Positions 15,996 through 23,164 of a DNA stretch of 34,160 nucleotides are shown one piece after another (within the stretch, counting starts at the first letter, position 1; every line of letters begins with the position of its first letter). A program made the translations under genes and the position numbers. Where the stretch lies: assembly GCA_030065615.1 (NCBI GenBank), contig JASJDR010000091.1:1-34160 (forward strand), read 5' to 3'. The stretch is from Xenococcus sp. MO_188.B8 (GTDB lineage Bacteria > Cyanobacteriota > Cyanobacteriia > Cyanobacteriales > Xenococcaceae). The notes beneath the pieces are model-generated. The model was given only the letters and a program-made list of their open reading frames with translations. It did not search any database and was not told where the DNA came from.

Positions 15996-17216
15996 ATGAA
16001 AAGAAGAAAGTTTTTAGAAAAGGTAGCTTTGGCAACCGGAGGAATTTTAATTCCTGTAGGGAGTCGGAGTTGGGTAGCTCGGGGAGCAAATCAAGTTAAG
16101 AATCCTCAGCGTTTGGTGGTAATTTTACTGCGAGGTGGGATCGATGGCTTAAATGTTGTGGTACCTCATCAAGAGACAGATTACTATGCTCTCAGGTCGT
16201 CAATTGCTATCCCCTATCCTGGGGAACCAAAAGGAGTTATAGATCTTGACGGTTTTTTTGGCTTGCATCCTGCTTTATCAGATCTAGTTCCTTTTTGGCG
16301 ACAAAAGGAGCTCTCCTTTATTTACAATTGTGGTTCTCCTGATCAAACCCGTTCTCATTTTGATGCTCAAGACTATATCGAAACTGGAACCCCAGGAATT
16401 AAGTCAACTCAAGATGGTTGGCTGAACCGTTTATTAGCAGTTTTACCGACCGATAGACTTACCCAGGCTCTCAATGTTGGGATTACAACTCCCAGAATTT
16501 TACAAGGAAAAATGCCAGTAGCCAATCTCCGCCCAGGAAAAAACTCGCTCCGTAAGTTACCAATAGATCGGCCGCCTATACATAACGCTTTTGCTCGCTT
16601 GTATAGTGATGGTAGTGAGCTCGCTCAAGCTTATCGCAAAGGGGTTGAAGCTAGAGAGCTCATTATGGCAGAACTTAACCAAGAAATGATGTCCGCTTCG
16701 GGAAATGCAACTTCAGTTAACGGTTTTGTTGATGATGCGAAAGAAGTTGCTAGGTTAATCCGTGGTGATACGCGGACTCAATTAGCCTTTATGAATGTTG
16801 GTGGTTGGGATAGTCATGCGGCAGAAAAATTTATCTTAAATCGTTCTTTACCTCATCTGGGACAGGGTTTAGCGACTTTGGTTAAGGAATTAGATAATGT
16901 TTATGCCCATACTGTAATTTTAGTGATCTCGGAGTTTGGTCGCACCGTAAAAGAGAATGGCAATCAAGGTACTGATCACGGACATGGCAATATAATGTGG
17001 TTGTTGGGAAGAACAATTCGTGGCGGACAGATCTACGGTCAATGGGAAGGTCTGGGGGATTCGGTTTTATATGAGGGTCGGGATCTACCTGTCACTACTG
17101 ATTTTAGAGAAGCGATTTCATCAATCCTATTAAATCATATTTCAATTTCCCAAAGTGAATTAGGAAATATTTTTCCTGGATATCAATTCCAGAATAGTCT
17201 CAATTTAATTAAGTAA
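15996..17216 (+). CDS. DUF1501-domain protein with Tat-type signal
   Basis: A 406-aa protein of the DUF1501 family (alkaline phosphatase/sulfatase-like fold). The N-terminus MKRRKFLEKVALATGG carries a twin-arginine R3-R4-K-F-L signal, so export in folded form is likely. Family blocks are LLRGGIDGLNVVVPHQE, GLHPALSDLVPFW, NCGSPDQTRSHFDAQDYIETG, NVGGWDSHA and the late ISEFGRTVKENGNQGTDHGHG. The last contains His and Asp residues in the positions of a metal site. No substrate is established for the family. It is coupled to the DUF1800 gene 19 bp upstream. Confidence 0.88.
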   Translation: MKRRKFLEKVALATGGILIPVGSRSWVARGANQVKNPQRLVVILLRGGIDGLNVVVPHQETDYYALRSSIAIPYPGEPKGVIDLDGFFGLHPALSDLVPFWRQKELSFIYNCGSPDQTRSHFDAQDYIETGTPGIKSTQDGWLNRLLAVLPTDRLTQALNVGITTPRILQGKMPVANLRPGKNSLRKLPIDRPPIHNAFARLYSDGSELAQAYRKGVEARELIMAELNQEMMSASGNATSVNGFVDDAKEVARLIRGDTRTQLAFMNVGGWDSHAAEKFILNRSLPHLGQGLATLVKELDNVYAHTVILVISEFGRTVKENGNQGTDHGHGNIMWLLGRTIRGGQIYGQWEGLGDSVLYEGRDLPVTTDFREAISSILLNHISISQSELGNIFPGYQFQNSLNLIK

Positions 17217-17261
17217 GTAATTAACTGTACAAGATAAATTGGCTAGTGACCCTGCGGATTC

Positions 17262-17288
17262 TTACTTGCAAAGCTATACCCGAAGGGT
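17262..17288 (-). repeat. GC-rich hairpin repeat, inverted relative of 249-292
   Basis: On the minus strand the core reads ACCCTTCGGGTATAGCTTTGCAAG. It matches the repeat inside the tnpB relic at all but two or three positions. It lies between the convergent DUF1501 and DEP genes, with a CCC-TTC-GGG mini-hairpin. Confidence 0.55.
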
Positions 17289-17305
17289 CTCTGCTTACTT
17301 ATTAC

Positions 17306-17938
17306 TCATAGTTCACTGGTCCACATACTTTTATCTTCATCTTCATAAAATCGATATAGTAATGGTTCATCTTTAAAAAAATGCTCATCTAAGACATGAT
17401 GAATGATTTTTTTGGTGACGAGATTTTGACCAATTATTACTGCTTTTTCTCGGGTTATGTTTAAATGTCCTACGAGCCAATCTACTGCTTCATTCCCCAG
17501 AAAACAATGATGATGTAGTTTTAATTTTTGGCGACGGGTTTTAATTTTTAAGCCATCTTCCCCCCGCATTTTAGCAACAATATATTTGGTATCTACAAGT
17601 TTAGATTGATTTTTTGTTTTAGAAGCTGAAGTATCTGGGTTAGGAACTGCTACCTTATCAACTGGTGGGTTATCTGTTGCTTGATAACGATCATCATGCA
17701 TCCAAATCCCCACAACGTCATCTTCTTTTACCATTAGGGTAGCTGCTTGTACTTCTTCGTTGTCTAAAAAATCTTCTCTATATTCTTTGATCGCAACTTC
17801 AAATTCATCCAAGCCATATTTTTGTACTAGAGTAAATAGGTTATCGTTGTAAATCAAGCCAGGTTTATTTTTTATTTGACCTTGAATATTGGCTGTTGCT
17901 TGACAATATGCAACATCTTGGCTGGTTAGTAACATCAT
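17306..17938 (-). CDS. DEP-domain protein
   Basis: A 210-aa protein. Residues about 140-205 form a DEP domain (named for Dishevelled, EGL-10 and Pleckstrin): RQKLKLHHHCFLGNEAVDWLVGHL, then REKAVIIGQNLVTKKIIHHVLDEHFFKDEPLLYRFYED. The N-terminal ~85 residues (TANIQGQIKNKPGLIYNDN, VQKYGLDEFEVAIKEYREDFLD) are not assigned to a named family. A Ser/Lys-rich linker separates the two. DEP domains in bacteria are poorly characterised; membrane or protein docking is the usual guess. A GAGGAGAA site about 11 bases upstream supports the start at 17938. No signal peptide or transmembrane helix is visible. Confidence 0.78.
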   Translation of the reverse strand: MMLLTSQDVAYCQATANIQGQIKNKPGLIYNDNLFTLVQKYGLDEFEVAIKEYREDFLDNEEVQAATLMVKEDDVVGIWMHDDRYQATDNPPVDKVAVPNPDTSASKTKNQSKLVDTKYIVAKMRGEDGLKIKTRRQKLKLHHHCFLGNEAVDWLVGHLNITREKAVIIGQNLVTKKIIHHVLDEHFFKDEPLLYRFYEDEDKSMWTSEL

Positions 17939-18000
17939 TGTTCGATATTCTCCTCATTAAGCTTTAGTTCTACTTGAGTTTTACGAAGTCAGAGGAAGCC

Positions 18001-18058
18001 CCGTTTTCTCTTGATGCGCGTTCCTTAGCCGAGGTTACCTCGGCAGGGTCGCACCGCT
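18001..18058 (+). repeat. Interspersed GC-rich repeat, copy 2 (pairs with 4555-4611)
   Basis: CCGTTTTCTCTTGATGCGCGTTCCTT, a perfect 7-bp hairpin GCCGAGG-TTA-CCTCGGC (18028-18044), then AGGGTCGCACCGCT. The flanks match the minus strand of 4555-4611, but the hairpin sequence differs while remaining paired. A further GC-rich tail follows to about 18070. Confidence 0.65.
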
Positions 18059-18203
18059 TTCACGGCGGGGTCTCTCTGACAAACCATTGCTTTGTTTATA
18101 GATTTATTTTTATTTAAGAGTCTATGTTATTATTGGTAATTTTTACTGTGAACTTACTAAATAAATAATCTTTATTTGTTGGTTAATGAGAGTTACAGGG
18201 AAA

Positions 18204-20267
18204 TTATTCATATACTTGGATGATTTCTGTATATTCAAACTGGTTATTACTAGGCTTAACTAGAGGATATTGAACTCCATACAATTCTATCCAATCTTTT
18301 TGGCAATCGGGCTTAGGAGAGTTATAAGCTAACACATATTGTTTCCCTGTGAGATCAGTAATCTCTGTTGCTACTTCTCCTCGCCATTGGGTTTTTGTTA
18401 CTAGAATAATTAGCTGATTAGCCAGTTGAGGAATTGCTTTAGCAACTTGTTTCCGATATATTTGATCCAGACTCCCGAAGGGTGAATCCATAACAATAGG
18501 AAAAGTGCTACTGTCTGGTCCGATTAGGGTATTCTGTTGACTCCATTCTTTAACACGATTAATAATTCCGCCAATAAAAGAGAGACTGAGAATTTGATTT
18601 TCTCCTGTAGACGCTGCTACCGGAATAGATATACCCGAAGTTTTTTCTACAAGAGTTAATTCGTAATTCTTATTTAATTTAGGGATATAAGGCGTAAAAG
18701 AGATGGAACTAAAGATTTCTCTTACTTTTTGTTCTAAAGAATCACGAAATTGTTCTTCTAAGCGAGTTCTCACTTCTATTAATCTGATAATAGCCTCTGC
18801 GGTTGCTTGAATACGTTTTTTAGTTAATATTTGTTTATTTTCTTTAAGTTGATGTTTGCTGATTGTCAATATTAGCTGAGATAGTTCTTGATTTTGAGTG
18901 GTTAGATCTTGTTGAATGATACCTTGTTTTAAGATTAATTCTTTGATCTTATTTTCGAGTAATTCTATATCTCTTTGAATGCTTTGAATATTATGATCTG
19001 GATATCTTCGTAGTTTTTTATTTACTGTTTCTAGTTCTTGCTCTAACTGAGAAATTTCCAGATATTGATGATTAAGGTAAGCTTGTTTTTGGTCTAGAGC
19101 CTGCCAAAGTTTTACTAGGATATCTTGATTTATCTTAAGTTGTGTTTCAAGTCTAATAGTTGCTTCAGAAATTTGTTGATTATCGGCTTGATTGAGTATT
19201 TTTGTCAGCTCTTTATATGCTGTAGTTTCAGGGGTAAGAGGTCGATTGCAGATACATTTTTCTTGCTGAAGTAATTGTTCAATAAAATCTTTTTTGACTC
19301 CAGAGTATCTATTTTCTGACTGATGTAAATCTTTAAGTAACTTGATAAATGATTTTTGAGTCTGGGGTAAGAACACTAAGTAACTTTGTCGAGAAATTAA
19401 GTTTTTCAATTCTTGCTTACAGTTTATTAAATTGTTCCTAGTTGATTGTTCTTGCTTGATTAATTTATCTTTGAGATATTGTAATTTATCAGCGCCATTT
19501 AATTCCTGGAGTTGATGGATCAGATTTTTTTTCTGATTTTCTAATTGTTCTATTTGCTGAATAATTTCTGTGACTTGATTTTGAGATTGCGAGATTGAAT
19601 CTTCTAATTTATTTTGTGCTTGTAATAATTGTCTAGTTTCTGTATCTCCAATATTTTGCAGTTCTTCTTGTAGAGTTCTCTTGGCTTTTTTTAAATGTTC
19701 TATCGCACGATCTAAAACTTTTACCCCTAATAATTCTCTTGTGTCTTCTGCGATTGTGTTGTTTTCATGATGACGGAAAAAATTATCAATTCTCTCACCA
19801 TCGAAGAAAAAATACTGATGTAAACTTGTGGGTAAAATTAGTTCAATAATATCTGCTGCTGATTCTACGGGGCTGTACCATTTACCATCATCATGAGAAA
19901 CTAGAATAAATAATTTGGACTCAGTAATTTCTAGTTCCTGATTTGATTGTTTGACTCCATAACATTTGCGTTTTAATTGATAAAGTTTGTGATCGCGCTC
20001 AAACTTAATTTCTCCCCAACATTCTATAGCTATACCGACAGTAGATTCTGCGATCGCTCTTTTGTTGATTAATATTTCTGGAGCAGCAAAAGCAGCTGTA
20101 AATTGTTCGTATAAAATCCAGGTAAAAGCATTAAGAATTGCAGTTTTCCCCGAACCATTATTGCCATAAATAACTGTAGTATTTTCTTGCCCATAAGAAA
20201 ATTTGATTTCAGGCGTTTTGCCATAGAACTGCCTAAAGTTACATAGTTGTAAAGAGATTAATCTCAT
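18204..20267 (-). CDS. DndD-like SMC/Rad50-type ATPase
   Basis: A 687-aa ATPase resembling DndD and other SMC-like defence ATPases. The Walker A motif is GNNGSGKT (35-42) after the LCNFRQF entry. Residues 150-163 (HQYFFFDGERIDNF) are a block characteristic of DndD. Two long coiled coils (about 185-330 and 360-510) flank a hook-like apex with C338-I-C340 in EKCICNRPLTPET. The signature region is ASTGENQILSLSFIGG (about 552-567) and Walker B is PIVMDSPFGSLD (about 590-601). DndD belongs to DNA phosphorothioate systems, but dndB, dndC and dndE are absent here. The start codon overlaps the stop of a 59-aa gene as ATGA, so the two form one operon, possibly with the VOC gene. Function as an independent defence or DNA-maintenance ATPase is inference. 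Confidence 0.82.
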   Translation of the reverse strand: MRLISLQLCNFRQFYGKTPEIKFSYGQENTTVIYGNNGSGKTAILNAFTWILYEQFTAAFAAPEILINKRAIAESTVGIAIECWGEIKFERDHKLYQLKRKCYGVKQSNQELEITESKLFILVSHDDGKWYSPVESAADIIELILPTSLHQYFFFDGERIDNFFRHHENNTIAEDTRELLGVKVLDRAIEHLKKAKRTLQEELQNIGDTETRQLLQAQNKLEDSISQSQNQVTEIIQQIEQLENQKKNLIHQLQELNGADKLQYLKDKLIKQEQSTRNNLINCKQELKNLISRQSYLVFLPQTQKSFIKLLKDLHQSENRYSGVKKDFIEQLLQQEKCICNRPLTPETTAYKELTKILNQADNQQISEATIRLETQLKINQDILVKLWQALDQKQAYLNHQYLEISQLEQELETVNKKLRRYPDHNIQSIQRDIELLENKIKELILKQGIIQQDLTTQNQELSQLILTISKHQLKENKQILTKKRIQATAEAIIRLIEVRTRLEEQFRDSLEQKVREIFSSISFTPYIPKLNKNYELTLVEKTSGISIPVAASTGENQILSLSFIGGIINRVKEWSQQNTLIGPDSSTFPIVMDSPFGSLDQIYRKQVAKAIPQLANQLIILVTKTQWRGEVATEITDLTGKQYVLAYNSPKPDCQKDWIELYGVQYPLVKPSNNQFEYTEIIQVYE

Positions 20268-20443
20268 TGAATTACTTCTTTAATGATCTGCAAAATATCT
20301 TCCTGAATATTACGAGGAGTTTTAAGATAAAGTTTGTCTTTTTCTAATTTTAGAACTTGCTGAATAATTGCTTTAACTTCTGGTGCTGCACTAGAAATTG
20401 GTTCTTGAATTGTACTTAAACTATACTTACTCTTTTTACTCAT
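20264..20443 (-). CDS. 59-residue protein translationally coupled to the DndD-like ATPase
   Basis: ATG 20443 to TGA at 20264-20266 encodes 59 residues: a Lys/Ser-rich start (MSKKSKYSLSTIQEPI), then an amphipathic helical middle (PEVKAIIQQVLKLEKDKLY) and KTPRNIQEDILQIIKEVIQ at the end. The stop overlaps the ATPase start by ATGA, strong evidence that it is real and coupled. I do not recognise the family; it is much shorter than DndE and lacks the PAPS-reductase features of DndC. It may be a small partner or regulator of the ATPase. It begins 28 bp after the VOC gene ends. Its length is below usual gene-calling cut-offs, so it may be missing from annotations. Confidence 0.72.
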   Translation of the reverse strand: MSKKSKYSLSTIQEPISSAAPEVKAIIQQVLKLEKDKLYLKTPRNIQEDILQIIKEVIQ

Positions 20444-20471
20444 TGCTTATTACTTATTTACCTTATTATTT

Positions 20472-20843
20472 CTAATTTTTTTGATATAAAATAAGACGAT
20501 TACCAGCTGGATCGTAAGCATAAATTTCTTGGCCGTGGGAAGCTGTAATAATATCACCTGAAGGTGGATAACCAATATCTGTTAAAAACGCGATCGCATT
20601 TGCCAAATCTACAACTTCTAAACAAATACTCATGCCACTACCTTGGGAGTTATTGAACTCGGTAATATGATCAATTTTGGGCTGAAAAATGGCTAAATGT
20701 AACTGTGGAAAATCAAACTCAGCATAAACATTTGGAATATAATTTTCTGGTTTTAATTGTAATAACTTGCTATAAAAATCTATAGTCTTGGTTATATCTA
20801 AAGTTGCGATCGCGATAAAAGCACGATTGTAAATTAATGTCAT
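20472..20843 (-). CDS. VOC-superfamily (glyoxalase/bleomycin resistance-like) protein
   Basis: A protein of about 123 aa from ATG 20843 (an in-frame ATG at 20864 would add seven residues). Two betaalphabetabetabeta modules are visible. The first is FIAIATLDITKTIDFYSKLLQLKPE; the second carries GSGMSICLEVVDLANAIAFLTDIG and ends in EIYAYDPAGNRLILYQ, the typical VOC closing strand. Members include glyoxalases, dioxygenases and antibiotic-binding proteins, and the substrate here is unknown. It lies 28 bp upstream of the 59-aa gene on the same strand, so it could share the operon with the DndD-like ATPase. Co-transcription could be accidental. Confidence 0.82.
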   Translation of the reverse strand: MTLIYNRAFIAIATLDITKTIDFYSKLLQLKPENYIPNVYAEFDFPQLHLAIFQPKIDHITEFNNSQGSGMSICLEVVDLANAIAFLTDIGYPPSGDIITASHGQEIYAYDPAGNRLILYQKN

Positions 20844-20938
20844 TATCTGATAGGGATTAGGCATTAGGAGAGAGTCATATTGAAAAGAGGAAAATCTGTA
20901 TTGGTTTCAATTATATTTCAATCACAGAAATTCTCAAC

Positions 20939-20951
20939 TATAGCAATCTTA
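20939..20951. repeat. Lone MITE-type terminal repeat
   Basis: TATAGCAATCTTA matches the terminus of the 4788-4896 element at 12 of 13 bases, but no inverted partner is found nearby, so it is a solo or truncated end. Confidence 0.45.
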
Positions 20952-20974
20952 TGTGAATTATGAAAATTGATCGG

Positions 20975-21040
20975 TAGTGTGCTTGCGAAGCACGTGCTCT
21001 GCACGACCATCTTGCTCACGCGAGCGAGACGCTTGCAACA
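20975..21040. repeat. Tandem array of small GC-rich hairpins
   Basis: GTGCTT-GCG-AAGCAC, CGTGC-TCT-GCACG and GCTC-ACGC-GAGC follow each other within 60 bp in AT-rich surroundings. The GCTTGCGAAGC core recalls the AGCTTCGCAAGC core at 249-292. Confidence 0.5.
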
Positions 21041-21235
21041 GCAAAGAACATCACCTTTTGCCAGTAAAAAAGGTGAATTAGCGTCTGTAGAAAGAAACAT
21101 CTTTAATCTCGAAATTGGCGATATACTTGAGGATTAATGGGTTGATTGGTTTGTTGAAAAAAACGCCAATTTTGCCAACAAATCAATCTTAGAAAAAGAA
21201 TTTGTAGCTTCAACAAAAGTGGCATAATAGACCCT

Positions 21236-22141
21236 ATGGTTTCTCATCAATTTTACTCCTGGAAAAATTTTCGCTGTGCCTACACAGTGCATAATCCAAA
21301 TAATGGAATATCAGAACAAACCCCTTTGTTGCTAATTCATCCCATTGGTGTCGGCTTATCGGGGATCTTTTGGCATCGATTTATTGAAGCTTGGTTGAGC
21401 CAAAATCCTGATTCGGTGGTGTATAATCCTGATTTAATCGGATGTGGTGCCAGTGACATGCCCTCGGTAGCTTATTACCCTATCGATTGGGCTGCTCAAC
21501 TCAAATATTTTCTAGAATCAGTAGTTAAAAAGCCTGTTATCTTGGTAGTACAAGGAGCATCATTTCCCGTTGCCATTAAGTTAGAACAACAGCTTAAACA
21601 ATCTCATTTAATTAAAGGACTAGTCTTATCTGGCCCTCCAGCATGGCGTATCATGACAGAACCAGTCAGACCTTTGCAACAAAAATTATTATGGAATCTC
21701 CTATTTAATTCCCCTCTTGGTCTGGGTACTCTATTTTATATCTATGCCCGTCGTCGTCAGTTTATCGAGTCATTTTCGATGCGTCAATTATTTGGAGATC
21801 CCCAACAAGTAGATCAAAATTGGTTAGATTCTCTAACTCAAGCAGCTCAGAATAATCAAAGTCGTTATGCCGTTTTTTCTTTTCTAGCAGGATTTTGGAG
21901 GGAAGATTATAAATCAGCTATTACCAATATTGCTCAACCAACACTTGCGGTTTTTGGCGAACAAGCATCCAGTATTAGTCGTGAAGGTCAAACAGAAACC
22001 CCCCAAGAAAGGTTAAATAATTATCTACAACATCTTTCTCAAGGACAAGGAGCTTTGATTCCAGGGCGTAATGTACTTCCCTATGAATCAACATCAGACT
22101 TTGTCAAAGTTGTTCAAGAGTTTTGCACAGAATTAGCCTAA
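21236..22141 (+). CDS. Alpha/beta-hydrolase-fold protein, atypical catalytic His region
   Basis: A 301-aa alpha/beta-hydrolase-fold protein without a signal peptide. The oxyanion strand is PLLLIHPIGVGLSG (about 30-43) and the NPDLIGCGASDMP loop follows (about 64-76). The nucleophile elbow is V-Q-G107-A-S109-F-P, where the usual final small residue is Pro. The late acid strand TLAVFGEQAS is recognisable. At the place of the catalytic His (usually in a G-H-x-x-H/P context) the sequence is GRNVLPYES with no His. It may be catalytically altered or use another residue. The role is unknown; the next gene, S-formylglutathione hydrolase, follows on the same strand after 94 bp. Confidence 0.75.
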   Translation: MVSHQFYSWKNFRCAYTVHNPNNGISEQTPLLLIHPIGVGLSGIFWHRFIEAWLSQNPDSVVYNPDLIGCGASDMPSVAYYPIDWAAQLKYFLESVVKKPVILVVQGASFPVAIKLEQQLKQSHLIKGLVLSGPPAWRIMTEPVRPLQQKLLWNLLFNSPLGLGTLFYIYARRRQFIESFSMRQLFGDPQQVDQNWLDSLTQAAQNNQSRYAVFSFLAGFWREDYKSAITNIAQPTLAVFGEQASSISREGQTETPQERLNNYLQHLSQGQGALIPGRNVLPYESTSDFVKVVQEFCTELA

Positions 22142-22235
22142 TAATAATCCTAGACAAGAAATCATATTCAGGCAAAATTTTTGACCCATTAGCTTTTACC
22201 TCTTATCTGTTACCTGTTATCTCTTATCTATCGAC

Positions 22236-23087
22236 ATGGAACTATCTTTATTTTTGGTCAAGTCTCATCGTTATGGCAAAGGCTGCGTAGGTTTTTATCA
22301 ACACCCATCCCAATCAACTAACTCTCCCATGAGATTTTCCGTATTTAGACCCCAAGGAAAAGGTCCTTTTCCAGGTTTGCTATGGCTTTCAGGACTCACC
22401 TGTACAGAAGAGAATTTCATCGCTAAGAGTAATGCCCTCAGATTTGCTGATGAACATGGCATTCTGCTATTTGCTCCTGATACTTCTCCTAGAGATACGG
22501 GGATTGCAGGAGAAAATGAAGATTGGGACTTTGGTAGCGGTGCTGGCTTTTATGTCAATGCCATTAAAGAGCCTTGGAGCCGTCACTATCAAATGTATGA
22601 TTATGTCGCCCGTGAACTTCCCGAACTTATTTTTAATGAGTTTCCTGTAAACTCTCAAACCTTATGGATTTCAGGACATTCTATGGGCGGACATGGTGCT
22701 CTAGTCGTGGGACTCCGTAATCCTGATTTATTTACCTCAATTTCGGCATTTGCTCCTATTGTTAATCCTATGGCTTGTCCTTGGGGACAAAAAGCTTTTT
22801 CTGGGTATCTTGGGGAAGACCAATCTCTTTGGCAACAGTACGATGCCACCTATTTATTATCTAAGGTATCAAAGGATATCCCAATTCTTATTGACCAGGG
22901 TTCTAGCGACCAATTTTTAGAAGAACAACTCCTGACTTCTCATTTTATTGTTGCTGTAGCTGAACTTAATTATCCTGCAAAAATAAGAATCCAAGATGGG
23001 TTTGATCACAGCTATTATTTTATTTCCACCTTTATCGAAGAACATCTAAAATGGCATCTTAATCAGACTAAACGACATCAGGTTTAA
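22236..23087 (+). CDS. fghA: S-formylglutathione hydrolase
   Basis: A 283-aa esterase-D-family enzyme with the family's usual length. LWLSGLTCTEENFIAKS (about 49-65) and APDTSPRDTGIAGENEDWDFGSGAGFYVNA (about 80-109) are diagnostic. The catalytic triad is S149 in ISGHSMGGHGAL, D225 in IDQGSSDQFL and H258 in GFDHSYYF. It hydrolyses S-formylglutathione to glutathione and formate, the second step of glutathione-dependent formaldehyde detoxification, in the cytoplasm. The formaldehyde dehydrogenase partner is not adjacent. It converges on the CyRepA1-like gene, with no clear hairpin between them. Confidence 0.93.
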   Translation: MELSLFLVKSHRYGKGCVGFYQHPSQSTNSPMRFSVFRPQGKGPFPGLLWLSGLTCTEENFIAKSNALRFADEHGILLFAPDTSPRDTGIAGENEDWDFGSGAGFYVNAIKEPWSRHYQMYDYVARELPELIFNEFPVNSQTLWISGHSMGGHGALVVGLRNPDLFTSISAFAPIVNPMACPWGQKAFSGYLGEDQSLWQQYDATYLLSKVSKDIPILIDQGSSDQFLEEQLLTSHFIVAVAELNYPAKIRIQDGFDHSYYFISTFIEEHLKWHLNQTKRHQV

Positions 23088-23164
23088 AACTAAAATAGCT
23101 CATGATAATAATGTATAAAAGATTTTGCCTCAATACTTACTTCTTGACTAAGCCTATCTATTGA

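Larger units (their letters stand above)
20865..21235. other. Gene-free spacer with MITE terminus and tandem hairpins
   Basis: 371 bp without a credible gene. It contains a lone TATAGCAATCTTA terminus (20939-20951), a cluster of tandem small hairpins (20975-21035) and CACCTTTT/AAAAGGTG arms (about 21052-21075). A 60-codon minus-strand open frame across it is repeat-derived. Confidence 0.6.

Noticed and set aside
18204..20443. A complete dnd phosphorothioation system
   Set aside because: No PAPS-reductase-like DndC, DndB or DndE is encoded nearby; only a DndD-like ATPase is present.
20918..21100. 60-codon minus-strand open frame with a CCCK run
   Set aside because: It is made from the tandem hairpin array and a MITE terminus; no start site or similarity supports it.
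22432..22849. Open frames of 63-72 codons inside fghA
   Set aside because: They are shadows; the fghA frame has an intact catalytic triad.
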